The position numbers and the translations under genes were made by a program. A stretch of 64,000 nt of DNA from Amborella trichopoda (taxonomy: Eukaryota > Streptophyta > Magnoliopsida > Amborellales > Amborellaceae), in assembly GCF_000471905.2 (NCBI RefSeq), contig NW_006495982.1, positions 1 to 64,000 on the forward strand, given 5' to 3'. The notes beneath the pieces were generated by a model. That model was not told where the DNA came from and ran no database searches. It saw only the letters and a list, made by a program, of their open reading frames with translations. Shown piece by piece: positions 1-11,065 of this stretch (position 1 is the first letter of the stretch; every line of letters begins with the position of its first letter).

Positions 1-251
1 GTTTTTTTAGTATGGCTTTATTATCATTAGATAAACAATGTTAAAAAAAAAAAAAAAATTTAGAGTTTGTAAAGGCTAAAGATCTTGAAATTCATCAAAT
101 AAATGGTCTAGATTTGTTGTTGGAGGAGACTCATTTTGACCATATCTAGGGTTCAAATTGAACTTTTTTTTTTTGGGATTGATTATTAAGATGAAGAGAG
201 TGTGTGTGCAAAATTTTGGGTCATACAAATACCACAAACATGTATTTTTAG

Positions 252-1456
252 AAGTGTGGTTAGATTATACTATGATACTACCGTTGCATGAAATCATTGC
301 CCCCATTTAAAACATGATTTTTTCAAAAAATCTCCAAGCTTTTGATATTTGTTAAGAACCCCATGTTTTTCAAAAGACCTTTAAAAAATCACGCTTTTTT
401 AATAGAACCAATATAAATCCTTATTTTATCTTTTTTCAAAAAAACTTATTCGTTATAACTTTATCTCTTCATTAACTTAATATTATTGAATATTAGTTTA
501 AAGATAAGCACATTAAACAATGTGATTAAATTAAGAATTAGATTTAACAAAAAATTCCATCAAAAATATCACCAATGAGTTCCCAAAAAACATATATGAA
601 AAAATACAAGAAGTAATATATTCCCTAAAAAAAGTAATCAAAACAATAAGTAGAATTAGAAGAAGAGTAACCAGATAAAAAAGATTTTATTTTCTTTTTG
701 TTTAAACCCATAGCATCCTTATAAAGAGCAAGAGAGAGATTAAATGATACTGAAGACTTAGGTAGCCAAGAATTCAGTGCAAGATTTGACATTGCTTAAG
801 CATTTTGTTGTTGTTTTATGCATAAAGAAGTTTGATTGATTTCATTTTTTATTTTTATTCCATTGGTGTATACAACATAGCCTGTTGAGTGGATCATTAT
901 TTTACATATTTAGGTATTTGTGTTGTCTTTTAATTAATCACAATCGTATATTGAGGGCATTTTTTATTTTCTATTTAAAAGATAATCATAAACCTTGGTT
1001 CATCTTTCTTGTTATTTGCTAATTAGTTCTTATGTTTAATATAAAAATATTGTTGCTGTTTCACTCTATGCTTCCAATAAATCTACGCTATGTTTACTCT
1101 GTTGTCACAACACAGAGTAAACATTGTTGCTGGATTTATGGAAAGTGTCAACAAAAAGTTGTAAAGTATTACTCTAATGACACTAGTAAGGCTATAAAAT
1201 TATTATTTAATAAATTTAATATATCTATATAATAGTTGCAAATCATATCCTATATCGTATCATCTTTACACATTTGATTTTTTCACTACTTTTTTTAAAC
1301 GAAATAGAAAATATTCATGATTGGATTATCAATTAATGCTAAACAATTGATGGTTCATTTGGAATTTGATTTGTGCCGCCTTGGTTTGAGCCATGATGTA
1401 AGTACCACTTATTCTCTTTTAGAAGGGAAAAGTTTATATAGAGCCAAGGCTCTAGA
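252..1456. repeat. Tandem duplication, copy 1 (about 1.2 kb)
   Basis: This block is repeated directly by 1,457-2,656 with an offset of 1,203-1,205 bases and only scattered substitutions and 1-2 base indels. Both copies begin GAAGTGTGGTTAGATTATAC and end close to GCCAAGGCTCTA. Each holds a 66-codon open frame (1,032 here, 2,235 in copy 2) that resembles nothing I know. I see no terminal repeats marking it as a transposon, so a local segmental duplication is the simplest reading. Confidence 0.9.
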
Positions 1457-2656
1457 AGTGTGGTTAGATTATACTATGATACCACCGTTGCATGAAATCA
1501 TTGCCCCCATTTAAAACATGATTTTTTAAAAAAATCTCCAAGTTTTTGATATTCGTTAAAACCCCATGTTTTTCAAAAGACCTTTAAAAAATCACGTTTT
1601 TTTAATAGAACCAATATAAATCCTTATTTTATCTTTTTTCAAAAAAACTTATTCGTTATAACTTTATTTCTTCATTAACTTAATATTATTGAATATTAGT
1701 TTAAAGATAAGCACATTAAACAATGTGATTAAATTAAGAATTAGATTTAACAAAAAATTCCATCAAAAATATCACCAATGAGTTCCCAAAAAAAATATAT
1801 GAAAAAATACAAGAAGTAATATATTCCCTAAAAAAAGTAATCAAAACAATAAGTAGAACTAGAAGAAGAGTAACCAGATAAAAAATATTTTATTTTCTTT
1901 TTTGTTTAAACCCATAGCATCCTTATAAAGAGCAAGAGAGAGATTAAATGATATTGAAGACTTAGGTAGCTAGGAATTCAGTGCAAGATTTGACATTGCT
2001 TAAGCATTTTGTTGTTGTTTTATGCATAAAGAAGTTTGATTGATTTCATTTTTTATTTTTATTCCATTGGTGTATACAACATAGCATGTTGAGTGGATCA
2101 TTATTTTACATATTTAGGTATTTGTGTTGTCTTTTAATTAATCGCAGTCGTATATTGAGGGCATTTTTTATTTTTATTTAAAAGATAATCATAAACCTTG
2201 GTTCATCTTTCTTGTTATTTGCTAATTAGTTCTTATGTCTAATATAAAAATATTGTTGCTGTTTCATTCTATGCTCCCAATAAATCTACGCTATATTTAC
2301 TCTGTTGTCACAACACAGAGTAAACATTGTTGCTGGATTTATGGAAAGTGTCAACAAAAAATTGTAAAGTATTACTCTAATGACACTAGTAAGGCTATAA
2401 AATTATTATTTAATAAATTTAATATATCTATATAATAGTTGCAAATCATATCCTATATAGTATCATCTTTACACATTTGATTTTTTCACTACTTTTTTTT
2501 AACGAAATAGGAAATATTCATGATTGGATTATCAATTAATCCTAAACAATTGATGGTTAATTAGGAATTTGATTCGTGTCGCCTTAGTTTGAGCCTTGAT
2601 GTAAGTACCACTTATTCCATTTTAGAAGGGAAAAGTTTATATAGGGCCAAGGCTCT
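1457..2656. repeat. Tandem duplication, copy 2
   Basis: Second copy of the 1.2 kb direct repeat. A short frame that is open in copy 1 (1,317-1,514) is broken here by a stop (CATTTGGAA became AATTAGGAA near 2,557), which argues against coding selection. The right edge abuts the terminal inverted repeat of a MITE at 2,658. Confidence 0.88.
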
Positions 2657-2657
2657 A

Positions 2658-2988
2658 AACAATCAAATTGAAGCCTACCAAAAAAATTTCACTACAAGAG
2701 GTTATTTTGATGCCCAAATATCCTCAAATTGATCATCTTGACATCAAGATGTATGCAGATGAGGAAAAATGGATTTTAAGTTTTGAAAATAGTGTATTTT
2801 GTAGCGCATTTTTTGACCGTCAATTTTTAAGATTTTCGAGTTTCATAGATCGGTTGATCTACAATATTTTTGAAGTTTTATACTTTATAAATAAAGATGA
2901 AAATATATTTTAAAGCTATTATAAAGATTTATAGTATTGAAACCACATGTCTTGACACTATTTGAAGGTAGGTTCTAATTTGATTGTT
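2658..2988. mobile_element. MITE, family A, copy 1
   Basis: A 331 bp element with 22 bp imperfect terminal inverted repeats: AACAATCAAATTGAAGCCTA at the left (2,658) and its near complement at 2,967-2,988 (GGTAGGTT...TTTGATTGTT). The interior (GATCATCTTGACATCAAGAT, later a run like TTTTTAAGATTTTCGAG) is shared with diverged copies near 20.0, 38.1, 40.4, 41.2, 41.7, 51.0, 51.5, 52.7 and 53.2 kb. No transposase frame, so non-autonomous. No clear target duplication. Confidence 0.75.
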
Positions 2989-3395
2989 GAAAGGGTGCAC
3001 CATCAATTGAAATTGACTAAGGTCTAAGGTTCAACCAAGGTCTAGGTTTATCTTCTCACCTCGTGCATTAAAAAACCACTAAAAATTTAAAAAACGGGTA
3101 GGGGCTCGTCATCCCCACTGAATTACCAAAAAAAACAATTGAAATTGACTAAGGCCATATCGAACGACCACAAAATTATTTATTTTAAAATTACGATCAT
3201 CTAAAATTTAGGGTGTAAATGTATATTTATATGGCATAATAAATAAAAATAGTTTTGAGAAAAACTAACTAGGATAACCTTGGAACATTTACGGGTATCC
3301 TGGTTAATTTTTTGTTCAAAATATGTTTTGTTGTTTTTATTTGATGTACCATATGCAAATGCATCTCTTTGTTTTTTGAAATGACTGCATCTTAC
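2989..3395. other. Intergenic, nothing recognised
   Basis: AT-rich sequence with no gene-like frame. Codon usage in the short minus-strand frame here looks random. Confidence 0.6.
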
Positions 3396-3620
3396 CATTA
3401 TCATCATCATCATACAAGCTTTATCTTTATTATTTGGGGTTAGTTACACGAATCTTGTTCTTCCACTCTGCTTTATCAAGGTCCATACTCTTAGTCAGAC
3501 TATAAGTCCAAATCGCCTCTCCTAACCAGCATTATTCTACGTCAACGACGCACACCACTATATTACATCACTTCAATGGAATACCCTAGCATGAACATAT
3601 AATATTAGATCAAAATTAAT
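3396..3620 (-). mobile_element. 3' end of an RTE-type LINE (or a SINE derived from it)
   Basis: Read on the minus strand this ends in a short (GAT)n tail (3,396-3,412 on +), as RTE-clade non-LTR elements often do. Just upstream is a stretch that translates like the end of a LINE ORF: a KAEWKNKIRVTNP-type peptide, close to the common terminal A-E-W-R-x-x-I-H-V-A-D-P pattern. The same tail and peptide recur on the + strand near 47.2 kb. It is a 5'-truncated fragment of at most about 220 bp. The clade assignment rests on remembered patterns. Confidence 0.5.
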
Positions 3621-3754
3621 GAAATAGATTTGGCAAAGCTGGTTGCCAACGTAATCCAACCCTCATATTTTCTCCGTGCTTGGGATTGATCATGACGGAG
3701 TGACCATATATTAATGCATCTTTGCGCCAAATTCAAGACAAATATAAACTTTTA

Positions 3755-4817
3755 AGGGAAAATTATGTAAATATGTATTTTATTTTCTATTATTATAAAA
3801 ATGCCTAAAACTTTCCATTATTACCCATATGTCTGTTTTTTTAACTTCATAACAGTTTTTTATTTAAAAAAGACAAAACTACTCATTTTCGATTTTTGAA
3901 AAACCGAAATTATTAAAATTTTGGTTTTTCATCGAATTTATTTGTTTTTCCTAATAAAAATTTTGCCATAGATATAGTACCAGTCCTGCTGGAGTATGAT
4001 ACCTTTGGATTTTCTTTTATGGTGTCGTTACCTTTGTTCAATCGACCACCCGCATGGGGACGACAATATAGAGAAAAAGTGGAACCATCCTTCCCTCCTC
4101 TCTCTAACCTTAGTTTCTCTCTCTAGAGCACCTCAAACACACCTGTGCAGGAATCGACTGCAGAGAGAGAAAGTGGAACCACTCTCCCCTCCTCTTTCTG
4201 ACCCTGTAAGAGAGAGAAAGTCACCCTTCCCTCCTCTCTCTGACCCAGTTGCTCTCTCTAAAGCACCTCAAAGTGGAAACCACTATTTCCTTCGCTCTTC
4301 CCACAGCTACCTTTCTCTCTTTATGTATAACATCTCTCTCTGTACAGAACCCTCTCTCCTTTCTCTGTTATTCTTCACCCACTCTCTAAGCCTGACCCCT
4401 CTCTCTCTAGAACCCCAACAACGATCTCTCTCTCAACCCTGAGGGCCTCTCTTCTCTCTTTGATCCACCTGAAACAGTGCCCCTTTTCTCTCTCTACCCC
4501 TACAACGTAGGCTCCTCTGTCTCGCATCCTTTCTCTCTAACAAACTTCTCTCTATTCCCTCCTATCACAGAAAACACCCGGCATTTGTGTCGGTCCCCTC
4601 CTTTCTTGTAAGTTAAAAACTTTTCCCTTATTTACTCGCTCTCTCTCTCTCTCTTTTAAAACGAATAAATTCGGTTATTGAGAAACCAAAATTTTTTTAA
4701 ATTTTGGTTTTTGAGGAATCCAAAATGAGTAGTTTCATTTTTTTTTTTTTTTAATGATATGAAGTTCAAAAAACGGATATATGTGATAATTAAATAAAGT
4801 TTTAGGTATTTTCATAA
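3755..4817. mobile_element. Fold-back element with CT-rich core
   Basis: Two inverted arms of about 150 bp (3,793-3,943 and 4,661-4,816) face each other. Shared blocks are ATGCCTAAAAC / GTTTTAGGTAT, ACTACTCATTTT / AAAATGAGTAGT and AAAATTTTGGTTTTT on both. Between them lie about 700 bp of pyrimidine-rich DNA full of CTCTCTCT. A possible outer terminus AGGGAAAATTATG sits at 3,755, like the ends of the TIR family described later, but no matching right terminus is seen; the right edge runs into a half-MITE at 4,818. An open frame at 3,996-4,442 is a by-product of the CT-rich composition. Confidence 0.7.
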
Positions 4818-4975
4818 GGGAAATGGCCTTGTGAGACCCTCCCATAGTTATGTATGTACGACCTCAAAGAAACATCATTAAATTTAACAAAGATATCTAG
4901 AAAAGTTAAGTTCTACGTTCATGTGATACTTTTTATAGAGATCTGTGTCAAATCTAATGCGAATCATTTAAAGTT
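4818..4975. mobile_element. Partial copy of the hairpin MITE seen at 41 kb
   Basis: AAATGGCCTTGTGAGACCCT, a following ...GTATGTACGACCTCAAAG block and TATCTAGAAAAGTTA match, in the same order, the left arm of the hairpin at 40,991-41,203. The second arm is degraded (AGAGATCTGTGTCAAATC, GCGAATCATTT). It abuts the right edge of the fold-back element. Confidence 0.6.
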
Positions 4976-5440
4976 TTTCACATAAAACGTAATTTTTTTA
5001 ATTTTTAAATAAAAACTAAAAAATAAAAAACCAAAAATGCTTTTGTGGTTGGTGGATGATGCTAGGTTTTCTTTTAAGCGTCTAGATTAGACATTGTGCC
5101 ATTCTTTATTTAAAATGCCTTTGCTTGTTTATGGTTTTAAATCTTGGACATCAACAATCTAAACATTTTCCAACAATTTTTTAAAGTGGTATTTGAGTGA
5201 AATGAGTCCCGCAAATTAAGCACTCCAATGTCAAATATGATGATTTTACCACTTCAATAATTTTTTAAAGTCAATGATATTTTATTAGCATTTTATAAGA
5301 ATGTAAAGCTGAAATTCAGTATGGACAAACTTCGAAACGGCAAAAATAGATCATGACAAATGCCTATATACTGGCGTCCAAAAAGCGCCTATATACTGGC
5401 CTCCAAAAATCGCATCCACCGTACATTCCCATCGATAAAT
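4976..5440. other. Intergenic upstream of importin beta
   Basis: AT-rich, no gene. A short direct duplication sits at about 5,362-5,410: GCCTATATACTGGC followed by a TCCAAAAA block, twice. Nothing else recognised. Confidence 0.6.
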
Positions 5441-5955
5441 GATTAGAGATCAACTAGACCAGTGCCCAAAGAGCCATTCCCCGTGTAAACTCACTTGTGG
5501 CCATCCGTTAGGACAGATGGACGGTAGCCAGCAGGGAGGAGTACCATATAGGTCTACTGGACTGTGGTTTACTCAGCGCCACGCTGTTAAGCAACCACGA
5601 AATAGAAAAAACGCCGAAACTTGGTGATATTTTTGGATTGTCGCAGCGCGATGGACGGCTCACATTTCCCAAAGCATTTCGAAAATTAGGGTTCCTCTCT
5701 CTCATCATCTTACGGTCGGACAGATCCGTCATGCGGCCGTAGCGTTTCTCCCGCTCCTCAAAACTTTCAAATGAAACTCTGTCTCATATATCGTCTCTAA
5801 AGTCTTTCTCTCTCTACATTCAAATACTCCACCGAATTCCTGTCTCTCTCTTTCCATTCAAATACTGCACTCCATTTCTCTCCCTCTGGAGCTTAAGCAC
5901 CGGATATCGGTCTCTGCATCTTGCGATCTCCTCTTGTTTGAATCTTTGGTAAAAG
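5441..5955 (+). promoter_or_regulatory. Probable promoter and 5' leader of importin beta
   Basis: GC content rises, then pyrimidine-rich leader sequence (TCTCTCTCTTTCC, TCTCTCTACATTC) appears at 5,800-5,900, typical of plant 5' UTRs. The leader probably ends at 5,955 with a donor AAAAG|GTATGG. The start of transcription cannot be fixed from sequence alone. Confidence 0.5.
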
Positions 5956-6479
5956 GTATGGATTTTTGTCTCTCTTCTGATGCTCAGTGTCTAGGGTTTT
6001 ACCTATCAAGACTTTATTCTCTCTATGAATAGTTCATGGTGATTTAAGTGGCATTTTTATTCGTGGTGTCAATGGTTCATGGTGATTAGGAGCATTTTTT
6101 TTTTCATGTTATGCCTTTCTAATGGTGGATCTTCGATTTCTTAATGCAGGCTTGGCCTCTCTGGTTAGGGGGATTGCTCCTCTTCCGACCGGTGTTAGGT
6201 TTTATTTGTCATTTAAGTATTCCAAGGTTAGGGCTTTTCACCATCAGACTTCAATTCACCATCTAGGGTTTGGGTTTTCTGGTTTTTCTTCATCTTATTG
6301 CTTTTAACTTTAGGGTTTTCTCCTTTCTTTTCCGGTCAAGTGCTAGGGTTATTTTTCGTATACCGTATCAGGCCCGACTTTCTTTGTATGCATATAGATA
6401 AAAGGTTTTCTCCATCCTTTTCTGGCTTGTGTTAGGGTTTCCTTCGCTTTGGGCCCTCTAGGGATAGGGGTTTTCACAG
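5956..6479 (+). other. Probable 5' UTR intron of importin beta, telo-box rich
   Basis: Donor GTATGG at 5,956 and acceptor TTTTCACAG ending at 6,479, four bases before the start codon. The stretch is T-rich and contains repeated CTAGGGTTT / TTAGGGTTT motifs (complement of the plant telo-box AAACCCTA), for example near 5,991, 6,265 and 6,433. Telo-boxes are known to be common near the 5' ends of plant housekeeping and ribosomal-protein genes. The intron is inferred from splice-like ends, not transcripts. Confidence 0.55.
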
Positions 6480-6482
6480 AAG

Positions 6483-9400
6483 ATGGCCATGGAGATCACA
6501 CAGATTCTTCTCAATGCTCAGTCTCCCGATGGCAACACCCGAAAAGTTGCAGAGGAAAACTTGAAGCAGTTTCAGTTGCAGAATCCACCTGCTTTTCTCC
6601 TCTCTCTATCTAGGGAGCTCTCTAATGAGGAGAAACCCACTGATTCTCGTCGGCTAGCTGGTATAATCCTAAAAAACTCTCTGGATGCAAAGGAAGCTTC
6701 GAAAAAGGAGGAGCTTGTTAAGTCATGGGTTGGCCTAGATCACAACCTCAAGTCTCAGATCAAAGACCTCCTAACCCTAACCCTAACTTCCTCTGTGCAA
6801 GAAGCTCGCCATACTTCCTCTCAGGTCATAGCCAAAATTGCAGGGATTGAGATTCCTCGCAAAGAATGGCCTGGATTGATCGCTCGCCTTCTTGGAAATG
6901 CGACTCATGAAACATCTGATAAGTCTTCTGCTTTGAAGATTGCTACCCTTGAAACCCTAGGCTACGTTTGTGAAGAGGTTTCACCTCAGGACCTTGAGCA
7001 AGACCAGGTTAATGCAGTTTTGACGGCCGTGGTTCAGGGGATGATGAGCCCCTCTGACCCCTCTGGTTCGATTAGGCTCTCTGCTACTCGAGCTCTTTAC
7101 AATGCCCTTGATTTTGCGCAAACCAACTTTGAGAATGACATGGAAAGGGATTTCATTATGAAGGTGGTATGCGCAACTGCTCAATCGAAAGAGATAGAGA
7201 TAAGGCAAGCAGCTTTTGAATGCTTGGTTTCTATCTCTTCAATTTATTATGAAATCCTCTCTCCTTATATTGAGAATTTGTACACATTGACTGCTAAAGC
7301 AATCCGAAAGGATGAGGAGCCGGTTGCTCTTCAGGCTATTGAGTTTTGGAGCTCAATATGCGACGAAGAGATAGAACTTCAGGAAGAGGAAGGTGAGAAT
7401 TTCAATGGGTTTATAAAGCAGGCATTGCCTGCTCTCGTGCCCCTTCTTCTTGAGACCTTGACAAAGCAAGAGGAAGACCAAGACCAGGATGAAGGAGCGT
7501 GGAACTTGTCAATGGCTGGTGGGACATGCCTAGGGCTTGTTGCTAAAACAGTGGGGGATGACATACTTGGACCTGTTATGCCATTTGTTCAGGAGAACAT
7601 TGTTAAACTTGATTGGCGTTGCAGAGAAGCTGCCACCTTTGCTTTTGGGTCCATTCTTGAAGGGCCGTCCTCTGAGAAGCTTGCACCTGTGGTGAATACG
7701 GCTCTCCAGTTCTTACTCAATTCTCTCAAGGAAGAGAAGAATAACCATGCTAAGGATACAACTGCATGGACACTTAGCAGGATCTTTGAATTTTTGCATT
7801 TTCAGGGTAATGAATTCTCAGTTGTGACCCCTGAAAATCTAGGGCACATTGTAACTGTGCTTTTGCAAAGTATTAAGGATGCTCCAAATGTTGCCGAGAA
7901 AGTTTGTGGGGCTATATACTTCCTTGCTCAAGGGTATGAGCAGGTGGCAAATGTTAGCTCGGTTCTCTCTCCTTACATTGGCGATATGATTTCTGCGCTT
8001 CTCATTACTGCTGATCGTTCAGACGCAGGGGAATCTAGACTGAGGGCTTCGGCCTACGAGACAATTAATGAGATTGTTCGATGTTCAAATGCTTTGGAAA
8101 GTGGGAGCATTATTGCTCAACTCCTACCTGCTATATTGAATAGGTTGGGTCAAACAATGGAGATTCAAGTGATTTCTTTAGAGGATAGAGAAAAGCAAGG
8201 GGATCTCCAAGCCCTACTTTGTGGGGTTCTTCAGGTGATTATACAAAAGCTTAGCTCCTCTGAGGCCACGAAACCTAGCATAACCCAGTTTTCCGATCAA
8301 TTAATGACACTGTTTTTGAGGGTTTTTGCCTGTCGCAGCTCCACTGTTCATGAAGAGGCAATGCTTGCCATTGGCGCTCTGGCTTATGCTACTGGTCCCG
8401 AGTTCTCGAGGTATATGCCTGAGTTTTACAAGTATTTAGAGATGGGGTTGCAAAATTTTGAGGAGTATCAGGTCTGTGCCATATCTGTTGGGGTTGTGGG
8501 TGATATTTGTAGGGCTTTAGATGAGAGAGTGCTTCCTTATTGTGATGGTATCATGACCCATCTTCTCAAAGACCTCTCGAGTAGCATGCTTCATCGCTCT
8601 GTGAAGCCCCCGATATTCTCTTGCTTTGGTGATGTTGCCTTAGCTATTGGTGAGCACTTTGAGAAGTACCTGCCTTATGCCATGCCTATGCTACAAGGGG
8701 CCTCGGAGATATGTGCTCACGCTGGGGTGAACCAGGACGAGGAGATGGCTGAGTATGCTAACCAGCTGAGGCATGGGATATTTGAGGCTTATTCTGGAAT
8801 CCTTCAGGGCTTCAAGAATTCAAAGGCCGAGCTGATGATGCCCTATGCAAGTCACCTATTGCAGTTCATTGAGGCAGTCTTCCAAGACAAGGAGAGGTAA
8901 TCTTCTTCCATCTTTTATTTGTTGTTTGTGTTCCTTATCATCCATCTATTTATACTTTAGTTTTGCAGTTCTGTGTATTACTTTTGTTGTCTTATATTCT
9001 AGATTTTAAATCTCCTGCTATTTCGTGCTTTATGTCCATACCTGGACAATGTGTGTTTGTATTTGTGGTCAATCTTCATGACTATTTGTTCTTCACTCTT
9101 TTTGTAATCCTCACCGCGGTGCATCCATCCTTTCTTTGTTGGGGTTTTTTAAGCAATAAATGTTTTCTGCTTTTGTCTGTTATTTTTCTATGAGGGCGCA
9201 ACCTATTCAATCTGATTGAGTAGGCTGTAGTAACTTGTAGGTTTATAACTTTACTTTTTTATTTCTGTTTAGTACATTCCTGTGGTGCGATTTTTTCCCC
9301 CATCTTAGTTGATAAAATACCTACGATCAATTATGATTTTGTTGTTGTTTCCTCAAGGAAAACCCGTCTCTTTTGCCCTTCCTTTCTTTGGTTTCTCAGG

Positions 9401-9722
9401 GACAATCGAGCTCCAACATTTTTTTTTTTGTAAAAAAGAAAAGAAAAGATAATCTAGTTCTGTTGTCTCTGTTGGTGTTCTATCGACGAATTGATATTTA
9501 CAGTCAAATTCAATTTTTTTTAGGGATGAAGGTGTAACAAAAGCTGCAGTTGGTGTTATGGGGGATCTTGCAGATACTCTTGGTGCAAACACTTCAATCT
9601 TGTTCAGGGGTTCTTCCTTCTACCAAGAGTTCCTTGGGGAGTGCATGCAATCAGAGGATGTGCAGCTGAAGGAGACCGCATCTTGGGCACAAGGGACTAT
9701 CAACCGTGTTTTGGTTTCATGA
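6483..9722 (+). CDS. KPNB1: Importin subunit beta-1 (karyopherin beta 1)
   Basis: Nuclear import receptor: it binds importin alpha or cargo, docks at the nuclear pore and is released by Ran-GTP. Two coding exons, 6,483-8,896 and 9,524-9,722. The splice GAGAG|GTAATC...TTTTAG|GGATGAA keeps frame (AG|G = Arg) and gives 870 residues, the length I recall for plant importin beta-1. Residues about 20-100 form the importin-beta N-terminal (IBN_N) region (AEENLKQFQ, RLAGIILKNSLDAKE). HEAT repeats fill the rest. An acidic loop at about 328-338 (EEDQDQDEGAW) matches the D/E-rich W-containing loop of HEAT 8 that contacts importin alpha. The C-terminus (SWAQGTINRVL) is family-like. Start: first ATG after the putative leader intron, giving MAMEITQILLNAQSPDG. 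No stops or frameshifts. Probably essential and broadly expressed, as in relatives (inference). Confidence 0.96.
8897..9523 (+). other. Intron of importin beta
   Basis: 627 bp, T-rich, donor GTAATCT and acceptor ATTTTTTTTAG. Splicing here is required: reading straight through meets a stop two bases after the donor, and the family C-terminus resumes in frame at 9,524. Confidence 0.92.
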
Positions 9723-10344
9723 GGTGAAACCATTATGTCTCTTTTCCTCTTCGAGGTTATTTCTACTCTCTTCTTTGTTTCAAATTTTTTTTTGGATTTA
9801 TCTTTCCTCCCTTAAGTATGGGATTTATGCATGACTGCCGATTAGAAGGGTATTTGTATCATATGATACAGTTTAGTGAGGTAGTTTAATTGTTTTGCCT
9901 TTGATAGAGGAGAGATTTGTTGGTTCTGGAATGCTGTTATATTGGTCCTTTTAATGTTCAATGCAGCCACGAAAGGGTGGTAGATTGAATGGCTCTCTCT
10001 CTCTCTCACATATACACACATTTTATGTTTATGTGCTGTTGCTTTTGATTTAATTTTTTTATTTAAAAGAACTCCAAGTCAAGAATTTTGTTGCTACATA
10101 CTTGTATCATTAAACCCGAAATTTTGTTCTTCCCTGGTTTTCTTTTTTGTAAATTGTGGTTTCTATGTTGTAGAGTTTTTTCCGTACATGGATTGCTTTA
10201 TGCTTTTGTAGATGCTTCTTTAATAATTATCCGATGAATATATAGAAATGGGGAAGCTTAAACGTTTGGAAAAATTACATATGGACTATTATGTAACCTT
10301 AAGCTTAAACTGTTTGGAAAAATTAACCTTTCGTACGGGTTATT
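9723..10344 (+). other. 3' UTR and downstream of importin beta
   Basis: No frame of interest. A small (CT)n then CA-rich stretch lies at 9,991-10,020. The polyadenylation site cannot be fixed from sequence. A partial direct repeat, AAGCTTAAACGTTTGGAAAA then AGCTTAAACTGTTTGGAAAA, lies at about 10,255 and 10,302. Confidence 0.5.
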
Positions 10345-11065
10345 ATGGCATAGGTCACTGTTTTTGCGAAAATTATGTGGAGACCACGCCCACCTTTGCT
10401 TTTTTCTAAAAAAAAATTGCTGTCATTTCCAACAGGGGACAAATAGGAAATCCCACAAGTCTATTACTAAGGGCCTGTCCGGTACTCGTAACAACAACCT
10501 GATGTCCGATGTTTCTAATACGTAACAACTCGACTTATAAAAGATTTCTCTTACTAGGTTGTCGGGTGTTTCTAATACCCAACAACTCAACTTATAAAAT
10601 ACTTCTCTGACTTAAGGCATTTGATATATACAAAACCTATATTATTTATTTAAATCTTTAAAAAAGTAAGATCAACTAAAAGATAAAGGAAAATTTGTTG
10701 AAAAATAAAATACATTCAAGTAATAATAAATAAAATTAATTACATTACATAAATTCTATAATGCTAATTTAATAATAAGAATTTAAATAATAATAATTGC
10801 TTATAACTAGTCGGCTTTTCCTAATGCTGGACAACTTAGTAAGTTGATCTGTCCGTTATTAAAAAACACAGGAAGCATGCATGTTCAAAGTTGGTGGTAT
10901 TGGATAGGCCCTTACTAAAAGTAGTTGTTGAGAACTTGCATGATTTCCCACTTATTAGGTGTTGGAAATGGTGGATAAGTGGGCAATTTTATAAAAAAAG
11001 AGGCGTGGAGTTGGGGTGGTCTTTGCATAATTTTTATAAAAATATGACTCATATCATCATTACCA
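10345..11065. mobile_element. Inverted-repeat element with a second element nested in its centre
   Basis: Outer arms of about 130-150 bp pair: GGAGACCACGCCCACCTTTG near 10,379 with GGAGTTGGGGTGGTCTTTGC near 11,007, and TCATTTCCAACA near 10,424 with TGTTGGAAATGG near 10,960. In the centre a second element starts AGGGCCTGTCC (10,473) and ends GGATAGGCCC (to about 10,911), flanked by TTACTA on both sides, as in hAT-like MITEs. No transposase frame in either. Confidence 0.6.

Noticed and set aside
1032..1232. 66-codon frame kept open in both tandem copies as a possible gene
   Set aside because: Short, AT-rich, no recognised domain, no splice or leader context. The duplication is recent enough for it to stay open by chance.
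3996..4442. 148-codon open frame in the CT-rich core
   Set aside because: Composition-driven (Ser/Leu/Pro from CT repeats), lies between transposon arms and has no family resemblance.
6122..6307. 61-codon frame upstream of importin beta as an upstream ORF
   Set aside because: It lies inside the inferred leader intron and would be spliced out.
6766..6789. Interstitial telomere
   Set aside because: Only about three CCCTAA-like units, fully inside an intact coding exon.
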